From Periweissella fabalis (GTDB lineage: Bacteria > Bacillota > Bacilli > Lactobacillales > Lactobacillaceae), in the NCBI RefSeq assembly GCF_012396505.1, contig NZ_JAAXPN010000001.1, forward strand, positions 1 through 64,000: DNA of 64,000 nucleotides. The letters run 5' to 3'. Positions 58,215-64,000 of this stretch are shown one piece after another. Below the pieces are notes generated by a model, which saw only the letters and a program-made list of their open reading frames with translations, searched no databases and was not told the DNA's origin. The number at the start of each line of letters is the position of its first letter. Position 1 is the stretch's first letter. The position numbers and the translations under genes were made by a program.

Positions 58215-59042
58215 ATGCAAGTGACATTAATTGCTGAGGATTTATCAGCAGTTGGTCAAATATCGATGGTCGCGGCCTTAAATATTTTAAGTGCTTTTGG
58301 CATTACAACGATTGCTATGCCGACTACGATTTTATCAACACAAACTGAAGCTTTCGGGCTACCAGCAACCTTGCCGACTTTATCATGGCGGACCACTGCC
58401 AGTGCCCATTGGCAAACGATACCCGATATGGAAATTAATAGTGCCTTAGTCGGTTATGTCGGTGACGTGGTGTCGGTACACCAATTAATAACTGAATTAG
58501 CGGAGGTTAACCCCGCCTTAGTTGTAATTGATCCGGTAATGGGTGATCAAGGTCAACTATATCCAGGGTTGGGTAATCGTTATGTGGCCGCGATTAAGCA
58601 GTTGGCGCAGAGTGCGACGATTTTGACGCCCAATTGGACAGAATTACAGTTATTAACTGATCAGCCATTGGGACAAAAACCAACGCCGAGTAAAGTGGCT
58701 GCATTATTAAATGAATTACCGCAACACGGCATTTTAGCACGCGTGGTTGTAACCGGAATTAACTTTGATGAGACGGTTGCAATTGCTTATCAAGATGCTA
58801 CGGGGCAAGTTTGCTACATTGAGCAGCCAAAATTTACGGGCCATTTTTATGGGGCTGGGGATACGTTTAGTGCTTTGTTGTGTGGTTATTTACAACGGGA
58901 CTTACCATTTAAAGTGGCCCTACAAGCAGCCGCTGAAGGGGTATATCTCGCAATTACCGCAACGGCGGCCTTACCCGTGGCCGATCGTAAATTTGGTTTA
59001 CAATTAGCACCAGTCCTAGCTAAAATTGCCCAACAACAATAA
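58215..59042 (+). CDS. Pyridoxal/pyridoxine kinase-like protein (ribokinase fold)
   Basis: The 275-residue kinase has the PdxK/PdxY pattern: an N-terminal A-E-D-L-S-A-V-G-Q-I-S-M substrate segment, V-V-I-D-P-V-M-G-D-Q-G near 110, T-P-N-W-T-E-L, and the anion-hole motif G-A-G-D-T-F-S with catalytic Asp near 220. It should phosphorylate pyridoxal or a related pyridine or pyrimidine. ATG 58215 follows AAAGGG; a GTG three codons earlier is less well spaced. First gene of a three-gene operon with an ECF S component. Confidence 0.85.
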   Translation: MQVTLIAEDLSAVGQISMVAALNILSAFGITTIAMPTTILSTQTEAFGLPATLPTLSWRTTASAHWQTIPDMEINSALVGYVGDVVSVHQLITELAEVNPALVVIDPVMGDQGQLYPGLGNRYVAAIKQLAQSATILTPNWTELQLLTDQPLGQKPTPSKVAALLNELPQHGILARVVVTGINFDETVAIAYQDATGQVCYIEQPKFTGHFYGAGDTFSALLCGYLQRDLPFKVALQAAAEGVYLAITATAALPVADRKFGLQLAPVLAKIAQQQ

Positions 59043-59070
59043 TAAATAATATATATGTGAGGTGCCAAGA

Positions 59071-59637
59071 ATGCTTACAATTGAACAAATTCAAGCGGAT
59101 TTGAAAAATGTGTTAGATGATTATTTTGCCCAAGTGGCGCAACCAGGGAAATTATTTGTTGTTGGTTGTAGTACGAGCGAAATTCGTGGTGATTGGAAAG
59201 GTACGAATTCCAGTTTAGATGTTGGTCAAGTGGTTTATAAAACCATTCAAGAATATTTGGAACCACGTGGGATTGCCATTGCAATTCAAGGTTGTGAACA
59301 TTTAAATCGTGCGTTATTAGTGGAAAGAGTGGTTGCAGAAGCTAATAATTTTGAAATCGTGGATGTTGTACCCGCAATGCACGCTGGTGGTGGAACCCAA
59401 GTTGCGGCCTATCAACGGATGGACGATCCCGTTGAAGTTGAACATATCGTCGCGCAAGGTGGTATTGATATTGGGGGCACCGAGATTGGAATGCATGTGA
59501 AGTTTGTGCAGATTCCAGTACCTTTGCAGCATCGTGATGTCGGAGCCGCACGGGTTGTTGCCTTGACAAGTCGGCCCAAAAAGATTGGTGGGATGCGGGC
59601 TCAATATCAATTTACCGCCGCTAATTTGGAGGAATAA
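59071..59637 (+). CDS. UPF0340/TIGR01440 family protein (YwlG-like)
   Basis: The 188-residue protein has the family V-V-G-C-S-T-S-E-I-R-G (about 31-41), I-A-I-Q-G-C-E-H-L-N-R-A-L (about 73-85) and D-I-G-G-T-E-I-G-M-H segments. Its function is not established. It lies 28 bases after the kinase and 3 bases before the ECF gene. TGAGGTG precedes the ATG at 59071. Confidence 0.87.
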   Translation: MLTIEQIQADLKNVLDDYFAQVAQPGKLFVVGCSTSEIRGDWKGTNSSLDVGQVVYKTIQEYLEPRGIAIAIQGCEHLNRALLVERVVAEANNFEIVDVVPAMHAGGGTQVAAYQRMDDPVEVEHIVAQGGIDIGGTEIGMHVKFVQIPVPLQHRDVGAARVVALTSRPKKIGGMRAQYQFTAANLEE

Positions 59638-59640
59638 CGG

Positions 59641-60132
59641 ATGACTTCAAAAAATCACCTCCGCCAATTAATTTTTGGTGCGTTAATGATGGCCTTAACC
59701 GTTGTTTTAGGACGTGTCTTTAATATTCCTATTCCTTGGACGCATGGGAATATTAACTTATGTGATGCGTGTATCTTAATTTGTGCCCTTGTCTTAGGCC
59801 CAGTTCCTGGAGCGATTGTGGGTGGTTTGGGTGGATTATTACTAGATTTAATTTCTGGTTACAGCCAATACATGTTCTTTTCACTAATTGCGCACGGCTT
59901 GGAAGGTTTTATTGCTGGTTGGTTATTTAAGAGATATCACCGGCAATCATTGGCCTTAGGGGCGGCTATTATTGTGATGGTCGCATGTTATTTTGCGGCT
60001 GATGCGATTTTATACACGCCAATTGTTGGCGCGTTAGGTATTCCAACTAATTTAATCCAAGGGATTGTGGGGGCAATTGTGGCCTTAGTAGTGGTTCCAC
60101 AAGTTAAAAAATATCGTCAAAAATTATCATAA
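59641..60132 (+). CDS. ECF transporter S component (probable vitamin B6)
   Basis: The 163-residue membrane protein has about five or six helices and the ECF S-component features: a short N-terminal R-Q-L-I-F-G-A-L-M-M-A-L-T helix and the G-P-V-P-G-A-I-V-G-G-L-G-G-L-L-L-D-L segment. Substrate is inferred from the kinase in the same operon: pyridoxine or pyridoxal (PdxU-like); hydroxymethylpyrimidine is an alternative. It needs the shared EcfA/EcfT module, which is not in this window. Confidence 0.8.
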   Translation: MTSKNHLRQLIFGALMMALTVVLGRVFNIPIPWTHGNINLCDACILICALVLGPVPGAIVGGLGGLLLDLISGYSQYMFFSLIAHGLEGFIAGWLFKRYHRQSLALGAAIIVMVACYFAADAILYTPIVGALGIPTNLIQGIVGAIVALVVVPQVKKYRQKLS

Positions 60133-60144
60133 TTAACCTTTGAA

Positions 60145-60195
60145 CCGGGATCTGGCTAATTACAGTTAGTAGTTAGTTGGGTGCTGGTTTTTTAT
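60145..60195 (+). terminator. Terminator of the B6 operon
   Basis: CTAATTAC pairs with GTAGTTAG and flanking ACC/GGT bases extend it, then six T. The hairpin is imperfect. It overlaps the stop of the convergent gene. Confidence 0.55.
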
Positions 60196-60710
60196 TGTTT
60201 TAATAGCGTTTGATGGCGTAATTGATAACCTTGGCATGTTCCTTGGAGTAGTAGGTGGATATTACAAATAAAATAGCGTTTAATTTGCCGATGAAAAGCT
60301 AATTGGGGTAATTCGGCAAACTCGGATAGGAGTTGATAAAATGGGTGGTGGGTAATGATACTATCGATAAATTCGGTGGGATTAGTGATAATTACCGCAA
60401 AAATGCGTGGGCGGTGATTGCTATCACGCACGATAATTTCGAGTTCCCCGTTATAAAAATATGCCCGCGACATCATATATGTGATTAAAAATAAGCGTTG
60501 CTCGGTAAAACTTTCGGTACTTGGCCCATAAATATCGTAGTACATGGCCAATTGCTCGATATCAGTTAAGGTGAGCTGTTCAAAAGGTGTTTGAATGTTA
60601 CGAATTTGATGAATTAGGCTAACGCTGATATGAACTCTTTTAGCAATGGTTTGGGCTAAAAGATCACCCTGTAAGATAATTTTCGCTTTTTGGATATTTG
60701 ATAATGCCAT
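60192..60710 (-). CDS. Hypothetical protein with N-terminal helix-turn-helix
   Basis: The 172-residue protein starts with an XRE-like HTH pattern (about 14-58: L-A-Q-T-I-A-K-R-V-H-I-S-V-S-L-I-H-Q-I-R and D-I-E-Q-L-A-M-Y-Y-D). The rest (60-172) is an unrecognised mixed alpha/beta domain. AAGGAGC precedes the ATG by 7 bases. It stands alone, convergent with the B6 operon and divergent from the metE leader. DNA binding is inferred from the N-terminus only. Confidence 0.6.
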   Translation of the reverse strand: MALSNIQKAKIILQGDLLAQTIAKRVHISVSLIHQIRNIQTPFEQLTLTDIEQLAMYYDIYGPSTESFTEQRLFLITYMMSRAYFYNGELEIIVRDSNHRPRIFAVIITNPTEFIDSIITHHPFYQLLSEFAELPQLAFHRQIKRYFICNIHLLLQGTCQGYQLRHQTLLKQ

Positions 60711-60901
60711 TAGATACGCTCCTTAAAAAATTTTAGATGGTAATAATGTACGCATTAATTAAAGAAATGATCTGAAATTAGATCTAATTAAAGCAATAAT
60801 TGATGGCTATTTATAAATTAAGTTAAGCAACATTAAAAATAATCAATTATCGCACAATGATATATCGATTTAAATTAGAAAAATTAATTTATGATTTAAC
60901 A

Positions 60902-60930
60902 TTGACACTTTAAATTAATCGTTTTATAAT
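60902..60930 (+). promoter_or_regulatory. Promoter of the metE-metF T-box leader
   Basis: TTGACA (60902-60907) and TATAAT (60925-60930), 17 bases apart: a full sigma-A consensus in both boxes. Confidence 0.9.
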
Positions 60931-60936
60931 CTGGTC

Positions 60937-61220
60937 ATTCAATGATGTTGATGAGATGAGTAAATATTAAAGTGATTGCATAGAGAGCTAACGTAGTGGT
61001 GAAAGTTAGTATCATAATGGTATTGAAGATGGTCTCTGAATCGTAATAAGGTGAACTTAGTAGTAAACTTTATTCGGCAAAACGCCCGTTATCGCGTGTA
61101 GGTATCTCTTAATAGATGTACCTTGTGAGCAAAGGATAGTGATATTCTTTGGAAAATGGGTGGTAACACGGAATTTTTTCGTCCCGTAGTCTAGTAATAG
61201 GCTACGGGATTTTTTTTGAC
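60937..61220 (+). ncRNA. Methionine T-box riboswitch (metE-metF leader)
   Basis: The core GGGTGGTAACACGG is at about 61158-61171. The terminator TCCCGTAGTC...GGCTACGGGA (61182-61210) has a run of eight T. In stem I, GAGA near 60953 pairs with TCTC near 61032, and AATATT pairs with GGTATT. This leaves TGAAGATGG in the loop with ATG at 61029-61031 as specifier. That matches tRNA-Met and the genes controlled. The rest of 60711-60900 is AT-rich with no gene seen. Confidence 0.93.
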
Positions 61221-61278
61221 TAAAAAGCAACGTGAATTGAAAATAAAAATAATGAATGGCATTTTGGAGGATATAAGT

Positions 61279-63546
61279 ATGACAACAATAATAGTAGGAT
61301 TTCCACGAATTGGTGAACACCGTGAATTAAAACGTATTACTGAAAAGTATTGGAAAAATAGTGCAACACAGCCTGAATTACTTGAAGCAGCAACTGTTAT
61401 TAAAGAAAAACACTGGGATATCCAAGCTCAAGCAGGAATTGATTTTGTCAGTGTTGGTGATTTTTCATTTTTTGATAACGTTTTGGACACAGCATACTTA
61501 CTTAACATTATTCCTAATCGATACCGTGCATTAGGGCTAAGTGATTTGGATCAATACTTTGCTTTAGCTCGTGGTTACCAAGAAGGTGAAAAATCAGTTA
61601 AGGCCCTCCCAATGAAGAAGTGGTTTAACACTAACTATCACTACATCGTGCCTGAAATTAACGATACCACTGAAATTAAAGTGACTGGCAACCGGTTATT
61701 TGATGATGTAGCACTTGCAACTAGTAAACACGCTAATGTTAAAGCTTCAATTGTCGGACCGTTTACGTTACTCAAATTAGCGCGTTACATTGGTACTAAG
61801 CAAGCCGCTGATTTTGCTGCTGATACGATTGCTGCTTACCAAGAAATCTTTGCTAATTTAAACGAAACGCGCATTGCATGGTTACAAATTGATGAACCTG
61901 CTTTAGTGTTTGATTTAACGGATGAAGATAAAGCCTTTTTCCAAGATATCTACACCCAATTATTAGCGCAAGAACACGGTTTCAAAGTTAATATCCAAAC
62001 TTACTTTGGCGATGTTCGTGATATCTACAGTACTTTAGTAGCACTGCCAGTTGAAGGGCTTGGGTTGGACTTACTTGAAGGTAAATACAACCGTGAATTA
62101 ATTAAAGAACTAGGTTTCCCAAATGACAAAATTTTGTTTGCGGGGGTTGTTAACGGTAAGAATATTTGGCGGAATGAATATCGGAAAACAATTACGTTAA
62201 TCAAGAGTCTTTCCGTTGAAAATTATATTCTTTCAACTTCATGTTCATTACTCCACGCCCCTTTTACCACAGCTAATGAACCTAACTTGCATCCAGATTT
62301 ATTACAACACTTAGCCTTTGCCGTCCAAAAGTTAACGGAACTAAAAGAACTTGATACTATTTTAGCTGGTAACGGTGATAAGGATTTAGCGGCAAACGAA
62401 GAATTGTTTGCCAGTGTTAATCACCCATTTGATGCCAATGTGCATGCCCGGATTGATCAATTGACTGAAGCGGACTACCACCGGCAACCATCTCGTGAAG
62501 AACGGGCGAAGATTCAAAAAGCTGAATTTAACTTACCAGAATTACCAACGACGACGATTGGTTCATTCCCACAAACGGCGGATGTGCGTAGTAACCGTGC
62601 CAAGTTCCGGAAAGGTGAAATTACGCGGGCAGAATATGATGCCTTCAACCGCGAAAAGATTGCTGATATCGTTAAATTCCAAGAAGAAATTGGGTTAGAT
62701 GTTTTAGTCCATGGTGAATTTGAACGTAACGACATGGTGGAGTACTTTGGGGAACACTTAGCTGGGTTTGAATTTACCAAAAATGCTTGGGTGCAATCAT
62801 ATGGTTCACGGGCCGTTAAGCCCCCAATTATCTGGGGGGATGTTAGTCGTAAAGAAGCCATCACGGTTGAAACGTCAGCTTACGCGCAAAGTTTAACTGA
62901 TAAATGGATGAAGGGAATGCTCACAGGACCAGTGACCATCTTTAACTGGTCATTTCCACGTGAAGATATCACGCCTGAAGAATCGGTAACGCAAATTGCG
63001 TTAGCCATCCAAGATGAAGTCCTTGATCTTGAAGCACATGGGATTAAGATTATTCAAATTGATGAAGCCGCCTTACGTGAAAAATTACCACTTCGTAAGA
63101 GTGATTGGTTCAAGGAATACCTTGACTGGGCTGTGCCAGCCTTTCGCTTAGTACACAGTAAGGTTGAACCAACCACGCAAATTCATACCCACATGTGCTA
63201 TAGCGAATTTAACGACATCGTTAAAGCCATTGATGATATGGATGCCGATGTGATTTCATTTGAAGCTTCTCGGTCTGATTTATCATTGATTGAAGATTTA
63301 AGAGCTAATAATTTTGAAACCGAAGTTGGTCCTGGAGTTTACGATATTCACTCACCACGGATTCCAAGTAAGGATGAACTTGTTGATATTATCAACGAGA
63401 TTTTGGCTAAGTTGCCAGCTCAAAAGGTCTGGATTAATCCTGATTGTGGCTTAAAAACACGTGGTGATAAGGAAGTTATAGCAAGTCTAGTAAACTTAGT
63501 AGCAGCAACTTCTGAAGTGCGGGGGAAGTTAAATGGGATTGACTGA
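61279..63546 (+). CDS. metE: Cobalamin-independent methionine synthase MetE
   Basis: The 755-residue enzyme methylates homocysteine from methyl-tetrahydrofolate-polyglutamate. It has the G-F-P-R-I-G start, an N-terminal barrel, and the C-terminal catalytic barrel with the zinc ligands in I-H-T-H-M-C-Y-S, E-A-S-R-S and N-P-D-C-G-L-K-T-R. T-T-I-G-S-F-P-Q near 435 marks the second domain. The GGAGG site precedes ATG 61279; the open frame extends into the T-box terminator. metF overlaps its end by 14 bases. Confidence 0.97.
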   Translation: MTTIIVGFPRIGEHRELKRITEKYWKNSATQPELLEAATVIKEKHWDIQAQAGIDFVSVGDFSFFDNVLDTAYLLNIIPNRYRALGLSDLDQYFALARGYQEGEKSVKALPMKKWFNTNYHYIVPEINDTTEIKVTGNRLFDDVALATSKHANVKASIVGPFTLLKLARYIGTKQAADFAADTIAAYQEIFANLNETRIAWLQIDEPALVFDLTDEDKAFFQDIYTQLLAQEHGFKVNIQTYFGDVRDIYSTLVALPVEGLGLDLLEGKYNRELIKELGFPNDKILFAGVVNGKNIWRNEYRKTITLIKSLSVENYILSTSCSLLHAPFTTANEPNLHPDLLQHLAFAVQKLTELKELDTILAGNGDKDLAANEELFASVNHPFDANVHARIDQLTEADYHRQPSREERAKIQKAEFNLPELPTTTIGSFPQTADVRSNRAKFRKGEITRAEYDAFNREKIADIVKFQEEIGLDVLVHGEFERNDMVEYFGEHLAGFEFTKNAWVQSYGSRAVKPPIIWGDVSRKEAITVETSAYAQSLTDKWMKGMLTGPVTIFNWSFPREDITPEESVTQIALAIQDEVLDLEAHGIKIIQIDEAALREKLPLRKSDWFKEYLDWAVPAFRLVHSKVEPTTQIHTHMCYSEFNDIVKAIDDMDADVISFEASRSDLSLIEDLRANNFETEVGPGVYDIHSPRIPSKDELVDIINEILAKLPAQKVWINPDCGLKTRGDKEVIASLVNLVAATSEVRGKLNGID

Positions 63547-64000
63547 ATTATTCGATAAAAAACTAGTTTTCTCATTAGAAGTATTTCCACCACATACGGC
63601 AGTCGGCATCGAGCATTTACAAAAAACATTGGTTGATTTAGAGCAAATTAAACCAGATTTTATCTCCGTAACATTAGGAGCTAGTGGGATAACTAAGAGT
63701 GAAGATACAATTAAAGTGGCTGATTTCATTCAAAATGATTTAAAAATTCCTGCGGTTGCCCATGTTCCAGGATTATATCAATCAAAAGATGAGGTTCGTA
63801 GATTATTAGATGCTTTAGTGGCCCATGATGTTAAAAATGTCTTAGTTCTGCGTGGGGATGCTATTAAAGACCAAATTCCTATTGGTGAATTTAAACATGC
63901 CGATGATCTGGCGGCTTTTATTAAAGAATATGGAACTTTTGACATTGCCGGGGCATGTTACCCACAAGTTCATTTAGAATCAACTTCAACTGTTAGTGAT
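63533..64000 (+). CDS. metF: Methylenetetrahydrofolate reductase, partial (runs off window)
   Basis: The first 156 codons of MetF are present. They show F-S-L-E-V-F-P-P-H-T (about 13-22), I-S-V-T-L-G-A-S-G-I near 45, V-L-V-L-R-G-D near 104 and A-G-A-C-Y-P-Q near 140. The enzyme makes the methyl-folate used by MetE. ATG 63533 follows GGGGGAAG and overlaps metE by 14 bases, so it is translationally coupled under the same methionine T-box. The end lies beyond the window. Confidence 0.93.
   Translation, partial: MGLTELFDKKLVFSLEVFPPHTAVGIEHLQKTLVDLEQIKPDFISVTLGASGITKSEDTIKVADFIQNDLKIPAVAHVPGLYQSKDEVRRLLDALVAHDVKNVLVLRGDAIKDQIPIGEFKHADDLAAFIKEYGTFDIAGACYPQVHLESTSTVSD

Overview
The window reads as chromosome of a low-GC Gram-positive lactic acid bacterium of the family Lactobacillaceae. 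I base this on the low GC content (estimated by eye), Shine-Dalgarno-led genes, T-box leaders, CcpA cre sites, the pepQ/ccpA divergent pair, the cca - ABC-F - thyA - folA order, the UPF0223 - suhB - typA order and the rnhA / ebsA / lspA / rluD / pyrR order. Genus cannot be fixed by eye; a Weissella-like or other heterofermentative lineage is a guess. I see no prophage, transposase, CRISPR array or plasmid functions.

Layout. 1-6.0 kb: a secreted repeat-rich surface protein, a ribbon-helix-helix regulator with an SPFH protein behind a strong palindrome, an aminotransferase and xerC. 6.0-13.4 kb: aldose epimerase, plsY, def and a complete pyruvate dehydrogenase operon (pdhABCD) behind a cre site. 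13.4-15.2 kb: a T-box controlled amino-acid permease. 15.2-22.4 kb: the rimP-nusA-rnpM-ylxQ-infB-rbfA-truB-ribF translation/transcription cluster, behind a promoter and leader terminator that look like a NusA attenuator. 22.4-24.2 kb: two tRNA-Tyr units flanking a decayed MFS gene. 24.2-27.5 kb: T-box, glyQ, glyS. 27.5-41.4 kb: a fumarase-like pseudoenzyme, a phospho-beta-glucosidase with a cre site, amidase, two YitT proteins, nfo, rpsU, DMT transporter, cca, ABC-F, thyA and folA. 41.5-51.6 kb: pepQ/ccpA, yebC, suhB, typA, pnuC, a 54-codon gene, nitroreductase, FAD oxidoreductase and RNase HI-like protein. 51.6-57.7 kb: ebsA, lspA, rluD, pyrR, and carA/carB-like genes. 57.7-64 kb: tRNA-Ser, a probable vitamin B6 salvage operon, and a methionine T-box with metE and the start of metF.

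The most unusual feature is the pyrR-linked carA/carB pair (53981-57543). Both reading frames are open and clean, but the small subunit has lost all three members of the glutaminase Cys-His-Glu triad (Gly, Phe, Asp instead). The large subunit is only 827 residues, lacks the glycine loop and metal ligands of the first ATP-grasp site, has a mostly unrecognisable second one, and has no allosteric domain. It looks like a preserved catalytically dead carbamoyl-phosphate synthetase. A second in-frame pseudoenzyme, a fumarase/aspartase homologue without its catalytic loop, lies at 27681-28715.

A second theme is a dispersed intergenic repeat, at least eight copies in both orientations. A terminator hairpin of variable sequence is attached to a conserved AT-rich arm of about 60 bases; one copy carries a perfect 54-base palindrome. 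Three T-boxes (two probably read glycine, one methionine) and three cre sites show amino-acid and carbon control.
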